DNA of 64,000 nt from CAIXPS01 sp034430115 (GTDB lineage: Bacteria > Chloroflexota > Anaerolineae > J036 > Brachytrichaceae), in contig DAOUFG010000175.1 of assembly GCA_034430115.1 (NCBI GenBank), positions 32,954 through 96,953 on the forward strand, given 5' to 3'. Under the pieces are notes generated by a model. The model had not been told where the DNA came from, did not search any database, and saw nothing but the letters and a program-made list of their open reading frames with translations. This document shows, one piece after another, positions 24,375-33,256 of this stretch; within the stretch, counting starts at the first letter, position 1; each line of letters starts with the position of its first letter. The translations under genes were made by a program, and so were the position numbers.

Positions 24375-26588
24375 TCATCCCCCGCTGTTCGTGATCGCGC
24401 GCAGCATATCCTCGCGGTCCACCATACCCAGGAGGTGATTTTCACGATCCACCACCACCATGCGCTTCACCCTGCGCTCCACCATGTTCTGAATCAATTC
24501 CATCGGGCGCGCGTCACCAAATACAGTGTAGACCGTGGGCGACATCAGGTCGCCAGCGCTGATTTCGTCGGGCAGCACGACATCCGCCGTAGTGTCGCCG
24601 GTCAACCGGCGCTGCACCGCCGTCTTCGTTCCCCCATCGCCGATGGCGCTGATGCGCTCCAGCAGATCGGCATCGATGATGATGCCCATTACGCGGCGCT
24701 GCTCGTCCACCACCACCACGCGCCGCAACGGGTCGGATGCCAGGCGCTGCAACACCAGCGCAAACGGGTCATCGGGCTGAACGGTGGCGACGTGCGTGCG
24801 CATCCAGCCACGCACATGCGATGCATCCATGTGCGGGTCTATGCCGGTGAGCAGGGGCGTATCGATCTGCATGTGCGCCTCGCCGGCCACACAGCGCAAA
24901 ATGTCCGAGCGGCTGATGATGCCCACCAGGTCGCGGTTGCTATTCAGCACCGGCAGCCGCTTCAATTGCCGGCCGGCCATCAGACGCGCTGCTTCATCCA
25001 GCGAGGCATTCTGCGGCACGCAGGCCGGGTCGGGCGTCATCACGTCGCACGCGACCTTGCCGCGCCCCAGCGTCAGGGGCCGACCGGGGTCGGCGGCATC
25101 CGCCTTCAACGACAGGCCACCGCGACGAAAGAGGTCGCCGGCGGTGATAATCCCCTCGACGTGCGGCGGCACACCGTCTGGTGCGCTAAGCACAATCACC
25201 GACTTCACCTGGCGCTCTTGAAGCAGCACCAGGACGTCGGTCAGCGGCATGTGCGGCGGCACCGTCGCAATGTTGCGCGTCATCACGTCGCGCACCGCAA
25301 ACCGCCTGGGCACCTCAAACATGAATTTGGGCGTATCCACGCGCTGGGTCACATAGATGCTGCGGTGCCCGGAGAAAATGTAGCTGGTGACGGTGCCCAC
25401 CAGCATATAGAGGAAACCGCCCCCGCCGAACAGCTCGGCGCCCATGATGGCCGAAGCGAGCGGCGTATTGGATGCCCCTGCGAAGACGGCGGCAAAGCCG
25501 ACCGCAGCCAGCAGTTGCGGCGGTGCCCCCAGCGGCGGCGCTAATACATAGCCCAGCGTCGCGCCCATGATGAACAGCGGGGTGATCTCGCCGCCCTTGA
25601 AGCCGGCCCCCACCGTCAACCCGGTGAAGATCAGCTTGAAGAGGAAAGCGAACGTCGCGACGCCCGCCCCGCTCCATACGGCTGCCAATAGCGGCTGGCT
25701 CAGGCCCAGGTAAGCCTGGGTGCCCATGAGCAACGCCAGCGCGATGATGGCACACCCACCCAGCACGGGCTTCAGCCAGGCCCGCCGGCCGGCGGCGCGC
25801 CCAAGCAGGCCGCTCACGACGCGGGTGAACTCGATGAAGAGCAAGCTGCACAGCCCGAACGCGACACCCGCCAGCGCCACCTTCAACAGCAGGAGCGCAT
25901 CGAACCCAATCGCGCCCAACTGCGGGTAGCTGCTGCCATACGCGCCTAGCAGCTTCACGATGCCATAGCCCACGATCGAAGAAGAGAGACACGGCACCAG
26001 CCCCTCATAGCGGATGCGCCCGACGCTTTGCACCTCCATGCCGAAGACGGCCCCTGCCAACGGCACGCCAACCACTGAGCCATAGCCGCCGCTCAGTCCG
26101 GCCATCAGCATCACGCGGCGCTCCTCTTTGCTCAGCCGCAACGTGCGGGCCAGCCAATCCGCCAGGGTGCCGCCCATCTGGACGGCGGTGCCGACGCTGG
26201 CAATCGACCCGCCGAAGATCAGCGTGACCACGGGGGCCAGGAAGCCCAGCGGCGCCATGCGCAGCGGCACGTCCTGGCGGTTCAGGTGCACTTCTTCGAT
26301 CAGCAAGTTGTTACCGCGCTCCGCCACGCCGGCGACGCGCGAGAACAAGAAGTAGATCGCCACCCCCGCCAGCGGCAGGAATGCCAGCAGCCAGGGCGCG
26401 CCATTGTGCAGGCCAGAAGCCCAACGCAAGGTGACCAGGAAGATGGCCGAGGCCGGCCCGGCGACGAGGCCCGCCAACGCCCCCAGGAACACCCAGCGCA
26501 AAAAGGTGGCGATGATCGCTGCATATTGGCGCGGGTTGCCGCCGCTGATCGAAATCCGCTCTCGTACTTTGCCTGCCCAGCTCATCAT
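24375..26588 (-). CDS. CLC-F-type fluoride transporter/CLC channel with four CBS motifs, lacking the gating glutamate
   Basis: A 737-residue CLC-superfamily protein: a membrane domain (about residues 20-420), then two tandem CBS pairs (about 428-490, 510-570, 593-650, 680-735; VRDVMTRN, ACDVMTPD, VRGWMRTH, AGDLMSPT). The segment RGNNLLIEEVH matches the GNNL motif of CLC-F fluoride/proton antiporters. At the gate, where these proteins have GREGT, this one reads ASVGT: Val132 replaces the external glutamate needed for proton coupling. A fluoride riboswitch precedes the gene. The likely role is fluoride export or leak, possibly uncoupled from protons. The ATG at 26588, with GGATGG upstream, is preferred to the one at 26606, which directly follows a terminator U-tract. 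Confidence 0.88.
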   Translation of the reverse strand: MMSWAGKVRERISISGGNPRQYAAIIATFLRWVFLGALAGLVAGPASAIFLVTLRWASGLHNGAPWLLAFLPLAGVAIYFLFSRVAGVAERGNNLLIEEVHLNRQDVPLRMAPLGFLAPVVTLIFGGSIASVGTAVQMGGTLADWLARTLRLSKEERRVMLMAGLSGGYGSVVGVPLAGAVFGMEVQSVGRIRYEGLVPCLSSSIVGYGIVKLLGAYGSSYPQLGAIGFDALLLLKVALAGVAFGLCSLLFIEFTRVVSGLLGRAAGRRAWLKPVLGGCAIIALALLMGTQAYLGLSQPLLAAVWSGAGVATFAFLFKLIFTGLTVGAGFKGGEITPLFIMGATLGYVLAPPLGAPPQLLAAVGFAAVFAGASNTPLASAIMGAELFGGGGFLYMLVGTVTSYIFSGHRSIYVTQRVDTPKFMFEVPRRFAVRDVMTRNIATVPPHMPLTDVLVLLQERQVKSVIVLSAPDGVPPHVEGIITAGDLFRRGGLSLKADAADPGRPLTLGRGKVACDVMTPDPACVPQNASLDEAARLMAGRQLKRLPVLNSNRDLVGIISRSDILRCVAGEAHMQIDTPLLTGIDPHMDASHVRGWMRTHVATVQPDDPFALVLQRLASDPLRRVVVVDEQRRVMGIIIDADLLERISAIGDGGTKTAVQRRLTGDTTADVVLPDEISAGDLMSPTVYTVFGDARPMELIQNMVERRVKRMVVVDRENHLLGMVDREDMLRAITNSGG

Positions 26589-26606
26589 GTCATGCCATCC
26601 ACGCAT

Positions 26607-26649
26607 AAAAAATAGCTTCTACCGCACCGTCGTGCCGGTAGAAGCTATT
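26607..26649 (-). terminator. Riboswitch expression platform: intrinsic terminator before the CLC gene
   Basis: A perfect 14-bp stem, AATAGCTTCTACCG with CGGTAGAAGCTATT and an 11-nt loop, runs straight into six U (read on the minus strand) just before the coding region. Its 5' arm contains AGCTTC, the same bases that form the aptamer pseudoknot, so aptamer folding and termination exclude each other. Confidence 0.85.
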
Positions 26650-26709
26650 AGTTCTCTCAACAGTTCTCGCACGCCCCAATGGGCCTGCGATAGCGAGCTT
26701 CATCGCTAG
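26626..26709 (-). promoter_or_regulatory. Fluoride riboswitch (crcB motif)
   Basis: Read on the minus strand the leader starts with AGCGATGAAGCTCGCT (26707-26692). This matches the 5' hairpin of fluoride aptamers (T. petrophila: GGCGATGAGGCCCGCC). It ends with CTAATAGCTTCTACCG, matching the 3' CTGATGGCCTCTACTG. The loop GAAGCT (26701-26696) pairs with AGCTTC (26646-26641) in the defining pseudoknot. An extra hairpin (GGCCCATTGGGGC) lies between. Fluoride binding would hold AGCTTC and prevent the terminator. Consistent with the CLC-F-type gene downstream. Confidence 0.85.
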
Positions 26710-26715
26710 GCCTGT

Positions 26716-26743
26716 AGTTTATGCGCCTGGGGGGAATTGTCAA
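26716..26743 (-). promoter_or_regulatory. Sigma70-like promoter of the fluoride operon
   Basis: On the minus strand TTGACA (26743-26738), a 16-nt spacer and TAAACT (26721-26716). The start point, about 26709, falls at the first bases of the riboswitch. Confidence 0.8.
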
Positions 26744-26784
26744 GACGAATTGCGCTGGGCCTACAACCCTGGTCCCGGCGACAC

Positions 26785-26818
26785 GAGCAGGGATCCTGAT
26801 GCAACGGCATCCCTGCTC
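26785..26818. terminator. Hairpin in the gap between the fluoride operon and phzF
   Basis: GAGCAGGGAT (26785-26794) and ATCCCTGCTC (26809-26818) form a perfect 10-bp stem around a 14-nt loop. No U-tract is present on either side; the direction of use is unclear. Confidence 0.4.
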
Positions 26819-26914
26819 ACAAGGGTCAGACCTTTCTGGTTACACTACCGGCCTGCGGTCAAGATCGCTATGTTGATATTCTTCATTTGTAGACTTGGGC
26901 ATATGAGCGGAATC

Positions 26915-27018
26915 CTCCACGATGATGACACGGATGACATGGATTCATCATCCGTGAAATCCGTGTCATCCGTGGTTAACCTCCGATCTCAAATCCCCAA
27001 TCTCTCTTCTCTCAACAC
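26915..27018. repeat. ATCCGTG and AGATT repeat element
   Basis: GATGACACGGATGACATGGA and TCATCCGTGAAATCCGTGTC form inverted arms (26918-26975), followed by AATCCCCAATCTCTCTTCTC units that abut the end of the PhzF gene. The rest of the 26750-26915 stretch shows nothing else. Confidence 0.65.
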
Positions 27019-27939
27019 CTATTCTTTTGCAACATCAAGCGTGCCCTCGCACATCATCACCGACGCGCCCCCGACCCGGATAGCGGTGATCTGCCCGCCG
27101 GCCTTATCCGCTTCTACTTCCAGGATGCTGTGACGATTGATCTCGAAGCCCTGTTCCACGCGCCAATGCAGTGTGCCCTCGCGGGTGGCGTTGCGCACGC
27201 CCAGGTAGCCGGCCAGGGCCGTGCAGGCGGAGCCGGTGGCAGGGTCCTCACCGATGCCCAGTGCCGGGGCAAACATACGCGCATGCAAGTCGGAGCCTGC
27301 GCGCTCCACCTCATAGCTAAAGAGGAATATCTCATGCGCCCATAACGGCATGATGTCCTTATCCCAGGCATCCCGGTTCGGGCGTGCGCGCCGCACCGCG
27401 TCACGATCACGCAACGGCACGAACCAGAACGGCACGCCGCACGAAATCGCCTGTGGAAATTCCGTTTCAGTGCATAGCAGGTCATCCACACTGAGCGAAA
27501 GCGCGCGTGCGAACACCTCAGGCGCAGGCATAGCGGAATCAAATTCGGGCAACCTGGCCGCGGTCAACTGCGCAAAGGCGGGCTTGCCCTCGCGCACACG
27601 AATGCTCACCGGCACCGGCCCAACACCTTCTTCAAACACGATGTGCGTCGTCTCGCCGGTGAGCACAATCTCGCCGATGGAGGCCAGCACATGCGCCGTG
27701 CCGACGGTCGGGTGCCCGGCGAATGGCATCTCGGCACCCGGCGTAAAGATGCGCACTTGCCGGGTATGCTGCGCCTGTTGAGGCGGAAACACAAAGGTCG
27801 ATTCAGAATAATTGAACTCGGCCGCAATGCGTTGCATCTGTCGCGTGCTCAACCCGCGCGCATCTGGAAAAACGGCCAGTTGATTGCCGCCGAAAGGCTG
27901 GTCGGTGAATACGTCAGCAGTGAAATAACGATAGCGCAA
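27019..27939 (-). CDS. PhzF family isomerase/epimerase-like protein
   Basis: 306 residues of the PhzF/diaminopimelate-epimerase fold. Conserved motifs: TDQPFGGNQLAVF, NYSESTFVF (catalytic Glu46), GHPTVGTAHVL and GEDPATGSACTALAGYL. In phenazine producers PhzF isomerises a dihydro-anthranilate; most genomic homologues have unknown substrates and there are no phenazine genes here. I place the start at a TTG (27939), which has a perfect AAGGAGG eight nt upstream; the ATG at 27957 would put that ribosome site inside the gene. Single gene. Confidence 0.88.
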   Translation of the reverse strand: MRYRYFTADVFTDQPFGGNQLAVFPDARGLSTRQMQRIAAEFNYSESTFVFPPQQAQHTRQVRIFTPGAEMPFAGHPTVGTAHVLASIGEIVLTGETTHIVFEEGVGPVPVSIRVREGKPAFAQLTAARLPEFDSAMPAPEVFARALSLSVDDLLCTETEFPQAISCGVPFWFVPLRDRDAVRRARPNRDAWDKDIMPLWAHEIFLFSYEVERAGSDLHARMFAPALGIGEDPATGSACTALAGYLGVRNATREGTLHWRVEQGFEINRHSILEVEADKAGGQITAIRVGGASVMMCEGTLDVAKE

Positions 27940-28345
27940 TGGAAAGTCCTCCTTCATTTTTACATGAAATGGTAAACCATTTTGGGCTCGCCAAAGAATG
28001 TTTGGGATTTCTCATATAAATGCAAGGCGAACTGGCACTTAATGCTATGGTTTAGTGCATATTCCATTCACTCCCCACACAAATAATAGCCGTTTCGCTA
28101 CACAATCAAGCTATTGATTCACTCTTCAAAAGCCATTAATAACCACAATCATTCATTTGGTGGTAATATAGCGGCATAGTTAAATAACGCCGTACCCTTA
28201 TAGCTATTTCGTTGTTTCGCAACGTATCGCCGCTTCGTCACATCTTTGTTGCCTGCTTAGCCAGTAAGGGATGGTATGTGTGATGGGTCTAAAGGTACAC
28301 GGTTCGCTGTTTGTAATTTCAATCGTTGATTCTGGAGGAGAGTAC
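27940..28345. other. AT-rich intergenic region before the DUF11 protein gene
   Basis: About 400 bp without a gene, clearly richer in A and T (27960-28210) than its neighbours. It presumably holds divergent promoters. A ribosome site GGAGGAG (28334-28340) lies at the right end. No recognisable RNA or strong dyad was found. Confidence 0.45.
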
Positions 28346-30469
28346 ATGAAGAAACTTATCCTAATATTCGCAAGTACACTGTTTACCGTGTTCGGAATTG
28401 CCAAGGTGGCCTCTGCGGGGCCGGTCGTCATCGATGGCACAGACGCCAATGAGCATGGCCAACTCTATAATGGGGCGAACGAGTTGGGGTGGGAATATAT
28501 GCAGTCGGTGCTGGAAGTGCTGAGCCAGGATGTCTATACTGGCACTGCACGCACCGTGGTGGACCTGGGCACCACACCTGCGTCGTGCCCAACCATTGGG
28601 CATGATGCTCGCGACGCGATCGACTCGGCGTTCAACCTTTCCGCACTGCCAGGCAACGGTTGGAACCTGATACACGTGGACACGGCGGTATCCATCACAG
28701 AATGGTTGCAGAATTTGTCGCCGGATAACACTGGGATTCTCTACATCCCCACCTATAACAGCCTGTGCGGCGACTTGCAGCAAGACGAGATGGACGCCAT
28801 CAACGCCAACGCGCAAGCGATTGTGGCCTACGTCAACGGCCCCGGCGACCCCACCAAAGGCGGCGCGTTATTCGCCATGGGCGAGCGCAATGCCGAGATC
28901 TGCCCGTCACCCAAGGTGGATTCGGCCCCCGCATCAATCTCGACGATCCCTCCACCCGATTACAACGTGTGTCTCTCGTCCGGCCCTGCAACCACGAACG
29001 CATTCGTTTGGCTTCAAAGCCTTATTCCAGGCTTCAGCGCGGCAGGGTTTAGCACGGGCTACACCACCACGCTATCTCTGACCGTCGTGGGGAACTCCGT
29101 CTTCCCCGGCCTGATGAACACCGATATTTCCGCCGGCCCGTGGCACAACTGGTTCGAGGGCAACTTTGGCAGCTTGAGCGTCATCGCAACCGGCACAGAA
29201 GTGTACGGTTGCAGCGACGATACATCATGCCCTCAACGCGCCGTCATCCTGGGCGGTGATACGGGCACCGAGTTTGGCTCAGGCTCCGGGCAAGTCAGCG
29301 CGATCAAGACCGGCTCACTCCTAACGGATACCGATAAAAGCGGCACAATCTCTCCGGGTGACGCGCTACAGTACCAGGTGCACATCCACAACGCCACTGG
29401 GTACAACGTCGGCGATGTGGTGTTCAACGATACGCCCGACCCCAACACAACATTGATTGCAGGCTCCGTTCAAGCCACCACTGGTGTCATTGCGCTTGGG
29501 AATACCCCCGGCGACACCTCGGTGCGCGTGGAGATTGGGACAATGACACCGGGGCAAAGTGTTGACGTTCTGTATGATACGGCGATCGCCGATCCATTCC
29601 CTGCCGGCATCGTCACCATCACGAACCAGGGCCTGGTAAGTTCCACCCACGGCGTCATTTCCACCACCAACCCGATCAACCCCGGGCCGACCGTCATCAC
29701 CGTCACGCAAACGACGGAGGGGGAACCCGCCCTGGACCTGACCGCCGCCACTGACGTTGGGCAATGCGTCCTGCCGGGAAGCTCCTACCTGGTCACCTGG
29801 ACCATGCAAAACGTCGGCGATGTGGCGTTCCCCGGCGGAGAGATCGGCACCGTCGTGACCGGCTATGCCAGCAGCCCGATGAGCGTGACCATCCCCAGCA
29901 TTCCCGCTGGCACCTCCGGCACAATCACTCAATCGATCCTGGTTTCGGAGCCAATTCCCTATGGTGCTGAAACGATCACACTCACCGGCAACGTTCTCAC
30001 TTCGACGAGCGTGCTCACGACCCAAATCTGCGCACCCGACTTCCGCACCAGCGCTTCACACGTCAAGAGCATCCCAATCTTCATTGGCGAGTTATTCACC
30101 TACACTTGGCAAATCAGCAACACCGGCAATGCGGCGGCCCCCGGCGTCACCGGTGTCCTCACGCTACCGGTGCACAATCTCTTCTCATACCAGGATAACC
30201 TGACCTCCACCTTCGGTACGACTGCTTATGACCCGATCAGCAGCACCATCACCTGGACGGGTGACCTTGGCATCAGCAAAACAGTGACGATCACCTTCAA
30301 TGCCCGTACCAGCTTTGGCTTCCCACATGGGTTGATCGAAGCACCTTTTGAAGTGGATCATCCCTATCGGCCACAGTTCGTGGGAATCTCGCAATACACT
30401 TATCCCTATAAGCTCTTCTTCATGATCGTCTTGAAGGACTCGTCGCCCTCTTCATCATCGACCAGGTAA
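28346..30469 (+). CDS. Large secreted protein with DUF11-type repeat domains
   Basis: A 707-residue exported protein with a standard signal peptide (KKLILIFASTLFTVFGIAKV, cut after ASA). The first 330 residues form an unknown domain rich in paired cysteines (ASCPTIG, LCGDL, EICPS, NVCLS, GCSDDTSCPQR). Next come DUF11-like beta-sandwich segments (about 345-440, 485-570 and 580-680), recognisable from LLTDTDKSGTISPGDALQYQ and similar. Such proteins are usually cell-surface or wall-associated. The C terminus has a short hydrophobic patch (LFFMIVL) and a Ser-rich tail but no sorting signal I recognise. The start is set by GGAGGAG five nt upstream. Function unknown. Confidence 0.75.
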   Translation: MKKLILIFASTLFTVFGIAKVASAGPVVIDGTDANEHGQLYNGANELGWEYMQSVLEVLSQDVYTGTARTVVDLGTTPASCPTIGHDARDAIDSAFNLSALPGNGWNLIHVDTAVSITEWLQNLSPDNTGILYIPTYNSLCGDLQQDEMDAINANAQAIVAYVNGPGDPTKGGALFAMGERNAEICPSPKVDSAPASISTIPPPDYNVCLSSGPATTNAFVWLQSLIPGFSAAGFSTGYTTTLSLTVVGNSVFPGLMNTDISAGPWHNWFEGNFGSLSVIATGTEVYGCSDDTSCPQRAVILGGDTGTEFGSGSGQVSAIKTGSLLTDTDKSGTISPGDALQYQVHIHNATGYNVGDVVFNDTPDPNTTLIAGSVQATTGVIALGNTPGDTSVRVEIGTMTPGQSVDVLYDTAIADPFPAGIVTITNQGLVSSTHGVISTTNPINPGPTVITVTQTTEGEPALDLTAATDVGQCVLPGSSYLVTWTMQNVGDVAFPGGEIGTVVTGYASSPMSVTIPSIPAGTSGTITQSILVSEPIPYGAETITLTGNVLTSTSVLTTQICAPDFRTSASHVKSIPIFIGELFTYTWQISNTGNAAAPGVTGVLTLPVHNLFSYQDNLTSTFGTTAYDPISSTITWTGDLGISKTVTITFNARTSFGFPHGLIEAPFEVDHPYRPQFVGISQYTYPYKLFFMIVLKDSSPSSSSTR

Positions 30470-30474
30470 ATCAT

Positions 30475-30511
30475 ATTGGGGCGACGAGCCAACATAGCTC
30501 GTCGCCCCAAT
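30475..30511. terminator. Bidirectional hairpin between convergent genes
   Basis: A perfect 15-bp stem, ATTGGGGCGACGAGC with GCTCGTCGCCCCAAT, 7-nt loop, between the ends of the DUF11 gene and the ABC permease gene. U-tracts are weak on both sides, but position and strength support a terminator. Confidence 0.65.
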
Positions 30512-30532
30512 GAAATCGCCGCTGAATGCCGT

Positions 30533-31360
30533 TTAGAGCCTCGCCAGGATCGCTGTGCGCGAAAAGGTGCGCACGCCAAACCACAGCAAGACCGCGCTGA
30601 CGAGCCAGATCGCCAGCCCAACCAGTAACGCCACGCCAGCGCTGAGGTAAAGCACCCCCGTCACCTGCCCGGCCACGAGCGCCAGCACCAACACCACCAA
30701 CGAGCCACTGATCTGATAGGCTTCCATAAACGTACTCACCCGCGACGAAATGAGCACCGTGAACGCCATGCCCAGCGTCGCGACCGCCGGCACCACCCAC
30801 AACATCAGCGGCCACCATTGCAACGTGGGGAACCAGATGCGCCCCATGATGTGCCAGCCGGCTGCGTTCACCACCACGGCATAGACGATGAAGCTGGCCC
30901 ACGCAATGACCACCGCCGGGACCACCGACGCCGTCAGCTTGCCGAGGAACAATTCGGTGTCGGTCGCGGGCGTGTAGATCAAGGCCTCCAACGTCTTGCG
31001 TTCCTTCTCCCCAGCAAACGATTCTGCCCCAACGATGCTGGCGAAGATCATCGGCATGATCAAAAAGAACGGCGCCAACATCGAGCCGGTGGATAGCACC
31101 ACCCAACTTTGCATTTCGTTCAAGCCGGCCACTTGATCCGCCAGCGCAGGCACGTTCTTCAACATCAAGGTGGCCGGGCTATCCTCCGAGAATAGTTCCT
31201 TCACCGGCATGCCCGCCGCCCCCGGCGCCAGGATGAGCACCAGCGGCAAGACGATCAGGAAAACAATCGGCACCACCGTCGCCGTGATCCACGCGCCACG
31301 GTTCTGCTGCACTTCCTTCAAGTCCTTCAGCGCAATCGTGCGAATCAATGTCAGGTTCAT
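30533..31360 (-). CDS. ABC-2 type permease (NatB-like)
   Basis: A 275-residue permease: N-terminal helix, short extracytoplasmic loop, five further helices, with the ABC-2 motif FAGEKERKTLEALIYTPATD. This resembles NatB-type sodium or drug export permeases and YhaP relatives. The gene overlaps the preceding ATPase gene by 4 bp (ATGA), so they are translated together. Export substrate unknown. Confidence 0.88.
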   Translation of the reverse strand: MNLTLIRTIALKDLKEVQQNRGAWITATVVPIVFLIVLPLVLILAPGAAGMPVKELFSEDSPATLMLKNVPALADQVAGLNEMQSWVVLSTGSMLAPFFLIMPMIFASIVGAESFAGEKERKTLEALIYTPATDTELFLGKLTASVVPAVVIAWASFIVYAVVVNAAGWHIMGRIWFPTLQWWPLMLWVVPAVATLGMAFTVLISSRVSTFMEAYQISGSLVVLVLALVAGQVTGVLYLSAGVALLVGLAIWLVSAVLLWFGVRTFSRTAILARL

Positions 31361-32295
31361 TTCTGTTGCTCCTGAAGCTCAAAATAGACTTCTTCCAGCG
31401 TGTGCTGGCGCGGGTTCACGCTCATCATCTGCGCGCCGGCGCCGGCCAGCGCCGTAATCAGCTTCGGCACGCTGTCGGTCGCGCTCACCTTCACGGCCAG
31501 CTTCTCGGCATCCAATTGAACGTCGCTGACCTCATGCAAAGCGCGCAGTGCGACCACTTGCTGCTCCGTAAGCGCCTCGCACAACACGATATCCACCCAC
31601 GTCTCACGCCACAGGGTATGCGCAAGCTCGTCCAGCGTGCCCGCCGCCAGCAATGAACCCTCGTGCATCACCGCCACGCGGTCGCACAGGCGTTGCGCTT
31701 CATCCAGGTTGTGCGTACACAAGAACACGGTGCGTCCCTGGCGGCGGCTCAACTGTGCGATCAACTGCATCACCTGCCGTGCGGCTTCGGGGTCCAGCCC
31801 GGAGGTCGGCTCGTCGAGGAACAGCACCTCGGGCTCGTGCAAGAGCGCCCGCGCCAATGCCAGGCGCTGCTTCATCCCTTTGCTAAAACCACCCGCGCGA
31901 TCCTCGGCGCGATCTTGCAAGCCGAACAGACCCAACAACTCGTTCACGCGCGCAGTGAGCTTTGGCTCACGCACGCCATAGAGCTTGCCGAAGATCGCCA
32001 GGTTGTCGCGCGCGGTCAGGCGTTCGTAGAGTGAGGGCGTCTCGGTTAAGACGCCGGTGCGGCGGCGCACATCCGTCCCCTGGCTCAGCGGATCCAGCCC
32101 CAGCACGCGCGCCCAACCGCCGGAAGGCGCCAGCACGCCATTCAACAGTCGCACACTGGTTGTCTTGCCTGCCCCATTGGGGCCAAGCAGCCCGAACACC
32201 TCGCCTTCGTGCACCTCGCCGCTGAGGCCATTCAACGCCTTCACGTGCCCGAACTGGCGTGAGAGTTCGTGTATTTCAATCACATTCGTGGTCAT
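31357..32295 (-). CDS. ABC transporter ATP-binding protein (NatA/CcmA-like)
   Basis: A 312-residue ATPase. Walker A GPNGAGKTT, signature FSKGMKQR, Walker B VLFLDEPT and switch CTHNLDEA are all present; the last 90 residues form the accessory domain common in exporters of this group. It is the first gene of a two-gene exporter with the ABC-2 permease. No regulator is attached. Confidence 0.92.
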   Translation of the reverse strand: MTTNVIEIHELSRQFGHVKALNGLSGEVHEGEVFGLLGPNGAGKTTSVRLLNGVLAPSGGWARVLGLDPLSQGTDVRRRTGVLTETPSLYERLTARDNLAIFGKLYGVREPKLTARVNELLGLFGLQDRAEDRAGGFSKGMKQRLALARALLHEPEVLFLDEPTSGLDPEAARQVMQLIAQLSRRQGRTVFLCTHNLDEAQRLCDRVAVMHEGSLLAAGTLDELAHTLWRETWVDIVLCEALTEQQVVALRALHEVSDVQLDAEKLAVKVSATDSVPKLITALAGAGAQMMSVNPRQHTLEEVYFELQEQQK

Positions 32296-32411
32296 TGTTA
32301 CCAGCCCTTGCAGAAGTGACTCGCAAACCTCACCAGCCTAGCACAATCGTGTTTCTCAGGCATCCATCTTCCGATGGAATATGATCGGGTCCCGCCGTTT
32401 TACAATGGGGC

Positions 32412-33224
32412 ATGCCAAATTACCTGTGCAAAACGTGCGGCACACAGTTCCCCATCACAGACGCACCACCAGCCCATTGCCCCATCTGCGAAGACGAACG
32501 CCAGTACATCGGTTGGTCCGGCCAACAGTGGACTACCCTCGAGGCATTGCGGCAGGATCATCACAACCAATTTCAGACTGAAGAGCCCAACCTGATCAGC
32601 ATCATCACCTCACCTACATTCGCCATTGGCCAGCGCGCCTTGCTGGTGCAAACGCCCTCCGGCAACGTGCTATGGGATTGCATCAGCCTGATGGACGATG
32701 AGACGGTGCAAGCCATTCGTGGCCTGGGCGGCATCAAAGCAATTGCTATCTCACACCCGCACTTCTACTCCAGCATGGTGGCCTGGAGCCAGGCCTTCGA
32801 CAACGCGCCCATCTACCTGCACGCCGACGACCGCGCACACGTCTGCCGGCCTGCCGAAACCATCACATTCTGGCAGGGCGAGACGCATCCCCTGGGCGAT
32901 GGGCTTACGTTGATCCGCTGCGGCGGACACTTCGATGGGGCAACGGTGCTGCACTGGGCCGCCGGCGCGGAGGGGCGTGGCGCATTGCTGACGGGCGACG
33001 TGATCTACGTAGTGAGCGACCGGCGCTATGTCAGCTTTATGCGCAGCTTCCCCAACCTGATTCCTCTGTCCGCCCCGGCAGTCCGGCGCATTGTCGCCGC
33101 CGTCCAGCCGTTCCGCTTCGATCGCATCTATAGCGCCTGGCCCGGGCGGGTGATGCAGACGGATGCACAACAAGCCGTCTCACGCTCCGCAGAGCGGTAC
33201 ATCCGGGCTATTGGTGAAAATTAG
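32412..33224 (+). CDS. Zinc-ribbon plus metallo-beta-lactamase-like protein
   Basis: A 270-residue protein. Residues 1-30 form a rubredoxin-like ribbon (CKTCG and CPICE). The remainder has an MBL-type fold, but the usual HxHxDH is reduced to SHPHFYSSM; later metal-site-like elements are GGHFDGATVLHW and LLTGDVIYV. The Asp-His of the first motif are missing, so it may bind one metal or have a different chemistry. Related proteins are annotated as MBL-fold hydrolases without assay. The end of the gene is 32 bp before a phosphodiesterase gene, possibly one transcript. Confidence 0.75.
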   Translation: MPNYLCKTCGTQFPITDAPPAHCPICEDERQYIGWSGQQWTTLEALRQDHHNQFQTEEPNLISIITSPTFAIGQRALLVQTPSGNVLWDCISLMDDETVQAIRGLGGIKAIAISHPHFYSSMVAWSQAFDNAPIYLHADDRAHVCRPAETITFWQGETHPLGDGLTLIRCGGHFDGATVLHWAAGAEGRGALLTGDVIYVVSDRRYVSFMRSFPNLIPLSAPAVRRIVAAVQPFRFDRIYSAWPGRVMQTDAQQAVSRSAERYIRAIGEN

Positions 33225-33256
33225 AGATTCTCTTCCGGGTGTATGCTCCAGGCACT

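Noticed and set aside
26607..26709. The CLC leader as a guanidine or manganese riboswitch
   Set aside because: The two halves match the fluoride aptamer and its pseudoknot much better than any other class considered.
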